From Thozetella sp. PMI_491 (Eukaryota; Ascomycota; Sordariomycetes; Chaetosphaeriales; Chaetosphaeriaceae), in the NCBI GenBank assembly GCA_021432635.1, contig MU270023.1, forward strand, positions 1,347,856 to 1,408,283: a stretch of DNA of 60,428 nucleotides, read 5' to 3'. Position numbers and translations under genes: made by a program. Positions 51,281-60,428 of this stretch are shown in pieces. The notes beneath the pieces were generated by a model. The model saw only the letters and a program-made list of their open reading frames with translations. It ran no database searches and was not told where the DNA came from. The stretch's first letter is position 1; the number at the start of each line of letters is the position of its first letter.

Positions 51281-51430
51281 TAGGTTAGGTGAACTTTACT
51301 ATAGGTTGGGCAAGTTTAAAGGAGGGTTAGCTGACCTTTTCTATAGGTTAGATGAGCTTTTTAAGGGTCAGCTGACTCTAACGCTTTAGGTTTAGCAGAC
51401 CCACCTACCAAGGGTTCAGGTCAGGTGAGA
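51281..51430 (+). repeat. 21-bp minisatellite, about seven diverged units
   Basis: A GGTYRGNTGA-type core recurs at 51283 (GGTTAGGTGA), 51304 (GGTTGGGCAA), 51325 (GGTTAGCTGA), 51346 (GGTTAGATGA), about 51366 (GGTCAGCTGA), about 51389 and 51419 (GGTCAGGTGA). Spacing is 21 bp for the first units, i.e. two helical turns. It lies 130-280 bp before the isochorismatase-like gene, so a promoter role is possible but not shown. Confidence 0.65.
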
Positions 51431-51563
51431 CTAGGGGGAGAGGGTCGCCTGAACTTCCCCCTCAGAACCCCACCACAGCAACAATTATATCCCTCATGAG
51501 CTTTCAAATTGAAAGTTTTCAACACTAAAAATTACAATAAACACAAACCAGCCGTTCACTAAG

Positions 51564-52187
51564 ATGCTCCAACTCGATTCCGCTCCAGCGCTTCTGGTGG
51601 TTGACATGCAAAATGGCTTCTGCCACAAACAAGGTAGCTTCGCAAAGATGGGCATGCAAAGCGAACCAACAGCAATTATTCCCCGCATCAACGAGCTGCG
51701 CTCCGCGTTCCGCGCCGCTCATATACCAGTCTTCTTCCTGAGGACAGGATACAACGCAGACTACTCTGACAGACGCCGCCGCGACGCAGGGGATCGTGTT
51801 GAAAATCTCCAAGGCCTGATACGAGGGTCTTGGGATGCCAATATCCTAGACGAACTCACGCCCGAGCCCGACGAAACAGTCGTTGACAAAACGAGAAATT
51901 CTGGGTTCTTTCGGACGTCGCTGGAGAGCACCCTAAAGGAGCGCGGAGTCAACCATTTGATTTTGACAGGAGTGGGGACGGATGTGTGTGTCGAGTCGAC
52001 GGCACGAGATGCATATCAGATGGACTTCGCCGTTACTACGGTAAGTGATGCGACTGGGACATGCAATGAGCCAGATCATTTAGCCGCTCTACATGCCCTA
52101 CGAATGTTCGGCGGCACGGCGTCGACAGCAGAAGTGATTGAAGCTTTGCAAAGTTCACAAGACTTGCGCAATCAAAGAATGCTATAG
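51564..52187 (+). CDS. Isochorismatase-family cysteine hydrolase
   Basis: A 207-residue single-exon protein, the usual length of this fold. The catalytic triad is visible: Asp in LLVVDMQNGF (about residue 14), Lys in VVDKTRNSGF (about 109) and Cys in GVGTDVCVESTARDA (about 145), with the characteristic cis-peptide G-V/T region before the Cys loop. The family includes isochorismatases, nicotinamidases, N-carbamoylsarcosine and peroxyureidoacrylate amidohydrolases; the sequence alone does not tell which substrate is used. The closest motif pattern (VDKxxxSGFxxTxLxxxLxxxGxxxLIxTGVxTxxCVExTxRDA) is that of ureidoacrylate/biuret-like amidohydrolases. The gene is intact although it begins only 0.3 kb from the RIP block. 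It is preceded by a 21-bp minisatellite. Confidence 0.9.
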   Translation: MLQLDSAPALLVVDMQNGFCHKQGSFAKMGMQSEPTAIIPRINELRSAFRAAHIPVFFLRTGYNADYSDRRRRDAGDRVENLQGLIRGSWDANILDELTPEPDETVVDKTRNSGFFRTSLESTLKERGVNHLILTGVGTDVCVESTARDAYQMDFAVTTVSDATGTCNEPDHLAALHALRMFGGTASTAEVIEALQSSQDLRNQRML

Positions 52188-52753
52188 ACGTTAGGAAAGA
52201 CTATGTATGTTCCACTGTCAAATCGAGCTATTAAATTCTGCCTAGTCTTTTCTTCTTAGATGAAAAGGACTCTTGTTAGCGCCTCGCATAAATATGTCGC
52301 ACGCAGCTTGCAATATATATCTACTACTGACAGAAAGCAAGTTTCTGGAACTAAAGCCTTGATAACCATGGGAAAAGACGTAGGGGGCCTAAGTCTTTTT
52401 AACTTTAGGGGCTATATCCACAGCCAGAGAAGGCTCAGGAACGCCTTCCTGATCAAACGTGATCGCGTTACTAGACCACAGCGTGTCGGCGGCGACCATG
52501 CTTGACTTGTAGCTGGATCAACGGATGGATCTAGCTGATGTTTTTACTGTCTCCTTCTGCGTTCTTTTCACAAGATTGCCCCATATTCAAGCCAAGTGCA
52601 CTGGAAGCAACTTGTATGGCTATATCCTCGCAGCTGACCCGGGACCTGTAGATAGGAGTTGTAGGAGGCAAGGCAGGAGAAGCCAGGGGCAGGATAATAA
52701 GAACTAGTACAGTTCAGATACTAGAAACATATATCTGAGTCACAGCATGATCC
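52188..52753. other. Intergenic, no recognised gene
   Basis: Two short open frames on the plus strand (about 52260-52505 and 52525-52707) show no domain, start context or codon pattern that would support them. Confidence 0.4.
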
Positions 52754-53190
52754 TCAGCTCCTCACGCCGCGCCTTCTGAATAGAAAAAGCCACGTAATAG
52801 TGCAAACGCATAGGAGCGACATGACGGAAACAGCTAGCACAGCCACAAGTCCGTACAGTCTCACCGGGACTTGTATGATCATAGGCGACACTGCTGTGAT
52901 ATATTCTTTGCCTGAAAAGCCAAGTTGGAGAGTATTGAAGAGTATCCCGGCTGCAGTTGTAAAGAACGATTCGAGTGCGGGCGCCGCCAGTTGAAATTGG
53001 CAGACGAAGCGAAGCAGCCGAAGTCTTCGCAGTCCTGTAGCAGATCCAGGTTGGTAGTGACAAATGAAGCATTGAAGTCTAGCATACCGGTCATCCGGAA
53101 GTCCTTTTCCACTCTCGGCTGCTTGAAGGAGGGATGCACACAATTCTCAATTGTTGAGAGAAAACAACCCCGCTGTATCGTCTAATCCGA
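52754..53190 (-). pseudogene. C-terminal fragment of a fungal integral membrane protein
   Basis: On the minus strand, from about 53190, one frame reads a Cys-containing ectodomain-like segment (NCVHPSFKQ ... MLDFNASFVTTNLDLLQDCED ... CFASSANF). A second frame continues with FFTTAAGILFNTL, GKEYITAVSPM and a transmembrane helix (VRLYGLVAVLAVSVMSLLCV), ending with a basic FRRRG tail at 52754. The change of frame near 53000 fits a one-base indel. The layout (extracellular domain, YxTAVSP motif, last TM helix, basic tail) resembles large multi-TM fungal proteins of unknown function. It may be a relic or one end of a poorly preserved gene. Confidence 0.35.
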
Positions 53191-53314
53191 GTGGTGTAGT
53201 CTTGTGGAGACGGCCAGAAAAAAAAAGGGCAATGTCCGTATAGCTCACACCATGGGGAGTTGGAGTGGTGTTCATGCTCCTGGGTAATAACTCAGCATCA
53301 CTAAGCTCGATTGA

Positions 53315-54535
53315 TTATCTATTTGTGGCACTGATCCAAACGACTGCCCCATATTCGCCTTTCTTGTCGTCGATGTACTTAAGTGCGGCGGACGACTTCG
53401 CAGAGCCGGGGGGTCCATGGAGGATCACCAGCGGCCAAGAATCGAGAGACTGCGTGACCGAGTCCGAAAGCGTTGTGTCTACGCGCAGCAAAGGATCGAA
53501 GTGGTCCGAGAGAGTCGAAATGAGAGACTTGGTTTCTGTCGTAGGTCTCGAAGAAACGCTTGAGATGCTCGGACGGTAGAATTGACACTCAAAATCGCGC
53601 AGTGCTCTGGATACCCGATCTGGTGACTCGGCGACATTCTGACAGATTGTGTCAACCGCTCGGATGATATCTTCTCGGTCCTTGTCGTTGGCATCGCGAA
53701 AGTTGGCGAGGTCGGAGTGGAGGTCTTGTCGATTTGCGCCATGTGGTATAGTCTGCGGTGCACTGAACTTCTGCACGTCAAGCCTGGCTGCTAGAGGTTT
53801 AAAGGGCTACAGGGGAAAGGCTAGTTTAGTCAACAGAGGCATCATCTCGTCCTTGCAAGTGCCATGGGCCTCGTGCTGTGATCTATCGTGCGCTTCCCCT
53901 CCCGGCCAGGCTAGTTGTCTTTCGTACAGCGTGCTGTGCATGTCGACATGCAGGATAGAGTACATTTTCTCTGCTAGCTGGGAGGGTGATCCGGCGTGCG
54001 GTGTGGCGAGAAAGACAACGCCGACGGTAGATTGGCAGACTTCCCGGATGGCCTCGTCCCCAAAATTCTTGGCGGCAGAGATGAGGGCATTCTTAACGAC
54101 AATACCTCCCAGGCTGTAGACGACAAAGACGATGGGCCGGTAGCGCCGTTCGTCGCTGCGACGCTCGGCAAGCAGCTGCATCAACATGTCGGCATGACAA
54201 AGCAGGGTGCGCGTGGCCAGGTACTCGACGTCGCGAAACTCAGTGTCTTAGTCAGAGGTAAGAGCCCTCACCGGCACGCGCAGCCGGGCAAGCTCGGTCG
54301 AGGGCCATCGCAGTGGTCCCTCTCTCGTCCCCCATGCCGTGCTACTGTTGGCGCCGAGGCCGTAGACGAAGACAAAGTCTATCTTGGCAGCCTCTCCGTC
54401 CTCGTAGATCACCGACGTCCCGAATAGACTAGACTCTTCACGACGTGCATCGCTTCCTGGTTTCAAGGACTTGAGCGCGCGGAGTGGAGCGGCGATCCAA
54501 GAAATCACACTGGCGGCGGTCGCGATTACGTCCAT
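53315..54535 (-). pseudogene. Esterase-NB-ARC type NLR, truncated with in-frame stops
   Basis: One minus-strand frame from the ATG at 54535 holds an alpha/beta-hydrolase domain of the lipase/PGAP1-like kind used as an NLR N-terminus: FVFVYGLGANSSTAWG, a nucleophile elbow VVYSLGGIVVKNALI (usually HSLGG), and FLATPHAGS. It continues into an NB-ARC/NACHT P-loop, VILHGPPGSAKSSAALKYI, and a following strand AVVWISATNR. Three stops break it: TAA at 54248-54250, TAG at 53807-53809 and TAA at 53315-53317. The last two equal CAG/CAA with one C-to-T change, and the elbow change His-to-Tyr is also C-to-T, so RIP-type mutation is likely. The rest of the nucleotide-binding domain and the repeat sensor are absent. 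Intact relatives are cytosolic innate-immunity/incompatibility receptors. The first stop might instead lie in a 33-bp pseudo-intron, which is too short to be convincing. Confidence 0.7.
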
Positions 54536-56575
54536 GCGCCGAGGCTGGACGCTTTCGCGGGGAAATCAATAAACCTGTACTTCGGCGACAAATGTCTACA
54601 CAGATGTGTATTTTGGTGGCACAACGCAGTTGCGTAGGTTTGTTCGGGTACTTTCGGGACTCGAAGTGGGGAATGTCGTTTGCTTTTAAGAATGTCGTTT
54701 GAGAAAGTCAGAAAAGGAAGAAGATAGAGATTGGGCATTGCGGCTGAAAGCTGGTCAGCTGACTGTTCGTCGGCCTTTTCGATCGGCCAATCTACCAGGT
54801 ATCACCTTGGCTGCCTCTGTGTGGTTTGCCTCTTTCTTTCCTCTTTTGGGTTTACCATGTGGCAAGGCTACGTGTTTGTGGCGCGTTGACCGAGCATCAA
54901 CACGAATATGTCTACATTCTTATTAGCGGTACACCAAGCAGAGATGTCGGGGAACGACTCCTGCGGTAGCAGCGAAAAAAAAAAAAAAAAAAAAAAAAAG
55001 TTCTGTGTTTTATGTGCGGTACTTTGGCCTAAACACCAATCAGATACAGATCCAGACAAAAAGGCAGCTTTTAAACAAATTCATTTAAAATGAAAGAAGA
55101 AGAAGAAAGCACCCCCAAACATAGCCGCTGCCGAAGGTATATGTAGAATAGTGGCTAATTACAGCTACAAGGCTGCCTTCCTGTCACAGCGAAGTGGCAT
55201 CTTATCACAAGGCATATTGGTTATGCCAATATTTAGCTTACTCTGCAAAGGTCTATACACAATTAAATCACCTGCTCTCCGCCACTCTATCGCACAGCTT
55301 AGATGCTGCGCCATGTAGGCTTTTTAGCACTGCCGATATATCATCATCGTTTCACAAACCCAACCTACGTGTGACAAGGACGCCCCTAGTTAAAGAGATA
55401 CGTGTGAAGGTATCGTACGCGACTAGCCGGCACGTTCTCAGAGCGCTATATGCTGTAAGTGAATAATGAAGAGTATACCCCTCTCTAAAGATCAATTTCT
55501 GCCTCTAAGATTGAATTGATATCTGGCTTAATTATTTGCAATGTCGTATATACACTTTCATATTTCGTTCGACAAATTTATTTCAGAGAACGTGAATAAT
55601 TAGAATAAGAAACCAAGGCATGAGCTCAGTTGTAACTTTGAGCTACATTCAATAACAGATTTCTGAGCCTACATACTAGCTCCTTCTTATGCGAGATGCT
55701 CACTCTCTGCTTCACATAGCTGCATAACAAATTCTTACAGGTAAGGGTTTAGAAGGATTACTTCGGCAGAGGACCGATTCGCAATGCCTCCTTTGTAGGC
55801 TTCCTGTGTCTCCTTCCTAGTTAAAGGTTGAACATCCTTTAGACAAAGGATTGGAGATTGGATGCTACCAGTAAGGAACATTCGCTCTCAAAATTTCTGC
55901 CAAACGGTTGGTTCTACAATGGTCTTAAGCCAGTAGCAAGTCTTATGCGTCGAATTGGTGTGAATTTTGCTGTACCACCACAACATACCCCATGCAGCTA
56001 AGCTAATGTATACACACAGATGCATGACCAGCATGCAGGCCCAGATCAACATTCTCTCTAGACCTGTTTGGGTAGCCCAACCCCTCACCCCAAGAAAATC
56101 CGTGTCCTTCGATTTAAGGGCGTGGAGCTATCCACAGCCACTTAATTTCAGCCCGCACAGCTAATCCGTTAGAGAGAAGCTGAAATGCGTGAGTGTTTGA
56201 GGCTGGAAATAGCGCTGTAGTGGATCGGCGAGCCGTAATTTTACGAAACGTATAGTTCTTTTGCGACAAATAGGTGCCATACTTGGATCATATACTACTC
56301 TAGTGCGGGACGGTTGGGAAGAGAATCTAGTGAAATATAGCTAGGGGGCCCGTGGAGTCAACCGCGTGGCCTGTCTGACGGTGTCGGCATACGTCAATCA
56401 CTTTCGGTAAACTATGAGCTCCTCTCTCCTCTTGTCGCGAAATCAGATAAATCGCGCCATTGTTCACTTCTTTCACAAAGCTGCGCGGAATCGCACAAGT
56501 GTGGTGAATATTCCCACGCCACACTAAATAGCTTGTCCCCGACTAGGCTGCTTACTGCATTAGCCAGCCATTTTT
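54536..56575. other. Gene-poor interval
   Basis: About 2 kb without a recognisable gene. It contains a run of 25 A at 54975-54999 and scattered short open frames. One minus-strand frame at 55888-56088 is hydrophobic and Trp-rich but has no recognisable family. The right end should include the promoter of the multicopper oxidase. Confidence 0.45.
54975..54999 (+). repeat. Poly-A tract (25 A)
   Basis: Uninterrupted A-run between GCAGCG and GTTCTGTG. No adjacent target duplication or reverse-transcriptase relic is visible, so a retroposed tail is not supported; a simple homopolymer. Confidence 0.85.
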
Positions 56576-56641
56576 GGCGCTAGGGCAGCTCGGTGTCGGC
56601 GCTGGGACAGCCCAGTTTCGGCGCTGGGACACGCCACTAAA
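56576..56641 (+). repeat. 22-bp direct repeat, three units, upstream of multicopper oxidase
   Basis: GGCGCTAGGGCAG at 56576, GGCGCTGGGACAG at 56598 and GGCGCTGGGACAC at 56620: exact 22-bp periodicity with a conserved GGCGCTRGGRCA core. It lies 150-215 bp before the ATG, a plausible position for a transcription-factor array. Confidence 0.7.
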
Positions 56642-56790
56642 ACTTGCTCCTCGCGAACTTGTGCACTAAGAAGTGGCTGAATCCAAGTGCAAATGATGGC
56701 TGAGATGCCGGTCTTCGGTCGAGTCATACAAATAGGAACCAATTTGTCCCTCTGATTGAACTCATCGGTTCTCCAAGTCTTCAGCTTACC

Positions 56791-58798
56791 ATGTTGTTCT
56801 CGATGGGCCAGAGTCTCAGGTGCTGGGCCTCCTTCAGCCTTTTTGCCTGCGCTTTAGCGGACACTGTGACCTTGGATTGGGCATTAGGTTGGAAGACCAT
56901 CTCCCCAGATGGCACTGCGCGGCCCGTGGTGGCCGTGAATGACTTGTGGCCACCGCCAGCCATATCCTTACATGAAGGTGACAGACTTGTCATCCACGTT
57001 ACGAACAACTTGGGAAACGAGACTGCGAGCATTCACTTCCACGGATTATACCAGCGCGGGCAGAATGCCATGGATGGTCCTGTGGCCGCTACGCAATGTC
57101 CAATACCCCCCGGTTCAAAGTTCACCTACGATTTCAAGGCTTGTTCAGTCAGTTGCTTTAAGACTTCTTCGGCTAACCCATCAATCAGGTTATCGGTCAA
57201 GTTGGAACATACTGGTGGCATGCACATGTCGCTGGTGAGATTGCCGACGGATTAAGAGGGCCATTAATTATTAATGACCGCAAAAACCCATATCAGGATC
57301 AGATTACCGGCGGCGAAATCACAATCACACTCGGTGACTGGTATCATGACCAAGCCCCGGATCTAATCCGCTACTATCAATCCAAAGCCAATGCCGACGA
57401 TGGCGGGCCCGAGCCAATTCCAGATTCGGGATTGATCAACGACGGGCAGGATGTTCATTTCGGAGTCGAACCTGGAAAGACGTACTACGTACACGTGATA
57501 AATACAGGGAACTTTGTCGGGGCGTACTTAGACATCGATGGCCATGATGTCACCATCATCGAGGCCGATGGGATCTATACCGAGCCCAAAACAGTTGGTC
57601 GGCTTTATCTCGCCGCTGCCCAGCGCTATGGCGTGCTTCTCACGACCAAGGCAAATAACAAAAATAACTATCTTGTTATGTGCAGTCTCGATACTGGTGA
57701 GTTTTTTTGGTTTACATCTCAGCCACCGTGATTAACTTTAACTGTAGACATGTTTGACGATATTCCGCCCGGCTATAACCCTCTCTTCTACGGTTATCTC
57801 ATATATGACAATGCCAAGGCTCTTCCGACAAAGAAAAGCTTCCCGAACTTGAGAGTCTTCGACGACATGGATCTTGTCACTTCCACTTCGAATCAATGGG
57901 ACCAAGCCCAAACATACACCACTGTTGATAGACAGATTATCCTAAACATGGGTTTCACCGACCTGGACGATCAGAACAGAGCAACGGTTAATAATGTCAC
58001 TTTTGTGCCGCAGAAAGTCCCCTCGTTATACACAGCACTAAGCACCGGAAAAGAGGCCCTTAATCCAGTTGTATACGGAGTCAACTCTATTCCATTCGTC
58101 ATCAAGAATAATGATATTGTAGAAATCATCATCAATAATTACGATGTAAGTACCGGGTAGCACTGTTCCAATCCGACTCTGGCTCCTATCGATAGATTAT
58201 TACTCACCGATCACGATGTGATAGAACGGCAACCATCCCTGGCATCTTCATGGTCACACCTTCCAGGTGATCCACAGAAATAAGCCGGGTGGCGGCTATT
58301 ACAAAGGCCAAGCCTTGAAAGCTGACAGCGACCGCCCCCTTCGAAGAGATACAGTCACCGTCTACGCAAACAGCTACATCGCCTTGCGCTTTAAGGCTGA
58401 CAATCCTGGAGTACATTTGATGCATTGCCATATCGAATGGCATGTTGAGGCTGGTAAGTTTTTCTTGCTTACAAGGGCTGCCCCTTCAGTTATCCGTCTC
58501 AACTCGCGGCAACCGACTAAGATTTCGACCTCTAGGACTTAGTGTGACGCTTATTGAGTCACCTGATATCATGCAGCAGACTCAATATATCCCCGGTGAC
58601 CACCTAGACGCTTGCATTCGCCAAGGCATACCTGTCAAGGGCAATGCTGCAGGGAATACCAAGAATTTCACAAACCTGGATGGTGCAAACATCTCCCCGA
58701 ACAAGAATCCTTCCGGGGCGATCATTGACCCGACAACACTCGGCCCTCCAGGGAAGCACCGGGCTTACTGGCCAAGGCATGGAAGGCATAACTATTAA
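56791..58798 (+). CDS. Secreted multicopper oxidase (laccase/ferroxidase-like)
   Basis: Exons 56791-57138, 57189-57696, 57748-58145, 58225-58453 and 58536-58798 give 581 residues. The signal peptide is about residues 1-23 (cleaved after CALA, before DTVTLDW). Copper ligands are all present: [19 protein letters not shown] and [12 protein letters not shown], the last with the T1 Cys and an axial Leu ten residues later. Three cupredoxin domains are implied by order and length. The enzyme would oxidise phenolics, ascorbate or Fe(II) with reduction of O2 to water. The overall look (TLDWALGW start, GLINDGQ, HxIxxDGxY, [14 protein letters not shown] near the end) is that of Fet3/ascomycete MCO relatives. 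No C-terminal transmembrane helix is seen, so it is secreted rather than a membrane ferroxidase. Intron 1 (57139-57188) is GC-AG with a GGCTAACCC branch point; the others are GT-AG. A 22-bp repeat array lies in the promoter. Confidence 0.88.
57139..57188 (+). other. GC-AG intron in multicopper oxidase
   Basis: Donor TTCAAG|GCTTGT, branch GGCTAACC, acceptor AATCAG, 50 bp, phase 0. Needed to join YDFK to [13 protein letters not shown]; reading through ends in a stop and loses the copper motif. Confidence 0.75.
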
Positions 58799-60428
58799 TA
58801 GTCTAATAAGCCAATCAAATAGAGGAGAGTCTGTAGCCACCGTAATAAATATATGAAAAGCCGTAGCCTCTGCATGTCTTTATTTTAGTAGAGAACTTTA
58901 TCTCTACTACACTTACAGCACCACATACTAGCCGATCTATTTTCTATCCAAAGCTTCAGGTCACCTGTCGTGCTTCTTTCCGCCTTTGCGGACTGGCGGC
59001 CGTGTAGTTGTTGTCTTTGGGAAAGTTGCCGTCGGAGGCAGGATGGACGTCTGCCGACGTGTACCTGTCTGTGGCGGGTGGGGCTTGCTGAGCGTGCTTC
59101 GGAGCATCGAGAGGGTACTCGCAGGATGGTGGTAGGGCACGGATACCATGCCGCAAAGAATCGTCGCCGGTGAGCTTGGATGTTGTGGTGATGGCGGTCT
59201 TGAGTATCGGAAGCGTACTTTAGCGGCTGAGAAGTGTTCTTGCTGTTTTCCTTGGAAGGTTAATCCGATGTACGCGCATCCATCTGTCGCACCTCATGCA
59301 TAGCAGACTCGTATAAATGACCAAAAATAGATTGCAGTCGGCCAGCTCAATGATAATCCGGCTCGGCCCTAAAGCATTGTTCCTACGCATGCGCTCTCCC
59401 GGAATTGTGCTCTACCTCGAACCCCTCAAAACCCCGACAGTGGAGGCTAGAACTTGTTCAAGACCCCGTCAACTCTTGGGGAGTTTATACTGGTTCCTAG
59501 AAATGACTCACACCGCGCGTCTACGAATCATGAGGTCGAACACTAGTGGATCTTCAGAATGATGAAGGGTAAAGACACTTTGTTCCACGATCAACACTGG
59601 CCAACCGAGACGGACGGTATTTATTATAGAAATATTTACGTTTTTTTTCAGAAATATATACTAGTAAGTAAATACACCTTGAAGTTATTCGTTAAAACAA
59701 GCTTGTCCCTGTCCAGTCCGTATCTGATCCCCCCTCGCTTATCTCACACTGACTACGCCAAATTCATATCGTCTCTTACATCCCCTCACGTATCTAAAAT
59801 TGACAAAAAATCAATGCCTTAATTTATTCCCATCTATTAAGGCCTGAACTATTGCTGAAGTACCCTAGGCGCGAGTCCTTACACGTGGGCGGATAAGATG
59901 TCCTTATATCCCAGTTCCACAACGCCTAGGTCACTGACAAATTTATAATAAGACGCCCGAGAGTTCAACACTTTCATAGTCATTATACTTGCATGCTGGG
60001 CTACCCATACCTGACTTTGACTGCCTGTGTATCCATACCCACGCTCTCAGCTCTTCAAGACAGATATAACTGGATCAATTATTTCGCGATATCTAGGTCG
60101 TGACGATGGTTAATTTGTACTTTAAAAAGAATAAGCAGAAAAGAGCAGAAGTAGAAATGCGATAGAAAAAAAAGAGTCATATGTGTTAGACTACTCCGCC
60201 ACCTGGCCGTTGGAAAGATCGGTCTAATTTCGTTGTTTATATTACACCGTTACTCCTTAGAACCTGTTTTCGCGCTTGGGTCACTGCTAGTCATACAATA
60301 CGTGCCTCTTAGCCCTGGACGCCGCAAGTACCGGCAGGGCTGTGAAATTAATTAATTAATTTAGTATTTACTCATACTAATACTAATTAAATTAATTTGA
60401 GCCTATACTAAAATTAATCTAATTAGTA
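58799..60428. other. 3' flank, no recognised gene
   Basis: A minus-strand open frame at 58956-59156 ends in a polar, Pro/Thr/Asn-rich sequence that could be the 3' exon of a gene, but no domain is visible. The last 90 bp (60339-60428) is an AT-rich stretch of short ATTAATT/TTAATTAA and ACTAATA inverted motifs, possibly the edge of another repeat. Confidence 0.4.

Noticed and set aside
52040..52050. Perfect GTAAGT donor inside the isochorismatase gene
   Set aside because: The frame reads through it into family-conserved VSDATGTC sequence and no suitable acceptor follows, so it is coding.
54217..54270. 33-bp intron removing the first stop in the NLR relic
   Set aside because: Too short for a fungal intron, and the residues lost would cover a conserved strand; a nonsense mutation fits better with the other stops.
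54975..54999. Poly-A run as the tail of a retroposed gene or LINE
   Set aside because: No target duplication or coding relic next to it; a homopolymer is enough.
1..60428. tRNA, rRNA or CRISPR array
   Set aside because: No cloverleaf with conserved A and B boxes, no rRNA-like sequence and no regular repeat-spacer array was seen; a tRNA scan would be needed to exclude a tRNA fully.

Overview
The window looks like chromosomal DNA of a filamentous ascomycete (Pezizomycotina). Gene-bearing islands with short spliceosomal introns (50-90 bp, GTRNGT donors, CTAAC/CTGAC branch points) alternate with extremely AT-rich, gene-empty blocks. In those blocks every repeat copy differs from its relatives by C-to-T or G-to-A transitions, the signature of repeat-induced point mutation (RIP). 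The gene families seen (HET domain, HGD-type protein kinase, esterase/NB-ARC NLR, AA9 LPMO, G1 glutamic peptidase, secreted multicopper oxidase) are typical of Sordariomycetes/Leotiomycetes-like fungi; the species cannot be named from the sequence.

Layout. 1-5160: RIP-degraded repeats: a tandem satellite, an internal TTAGGG tract and fragments of dispersed elements. 5680-15265: a divergent pair of related kinase genes. The minus-strand gene (5680-8503) is a kinase with a long N-terminal extension. The plus-strand gene (10843-15265) is best read as one 1203-residue kinase-HET protein whose two halves are joined by seven consecutive microexons, six of exactly 3 nt and one of 6 nt. A small ORF with a good start context (9523-9726) lies between them. 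15839-19195: three decaying genes (G1 peptidase with a frameshift, AA9 LPMO with two frameshifts, C-terminal piece of a beta-lactamase-like protein). 19196-51280: a 32-kb RIP block. Its core (24075-50583) resolves into a four-level nest of LTR retrotransposons with target-site duplications at each level, plus a TIR DNA transposon and a 550-bp repeat that landed inside the retroelements. 51564-52187: an intact isochorismatase-like hydrolase. 52754-54535: relics of a membrane protein and of an esterase/NB-ARC NLR with in-frame stops. 56791-58798: an intact five-exon secreted multicopper oxidase. The last 1.6 kb has no recognisable gene.

How it fits together. The kinase, kinase-HET and NLR-like genes are the kinds of genes used in fungal non-self recognition and regulated cell death, and they sit beside fast-decaying repeats. 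The secreted enzymes (AA9, G1 peptidase, multicopper oxidase) are unrelated accessory genes of a plant- or litter-associated lifestyle. The strongest candidate for something undescribed is the microexon tract at 12604-13225.
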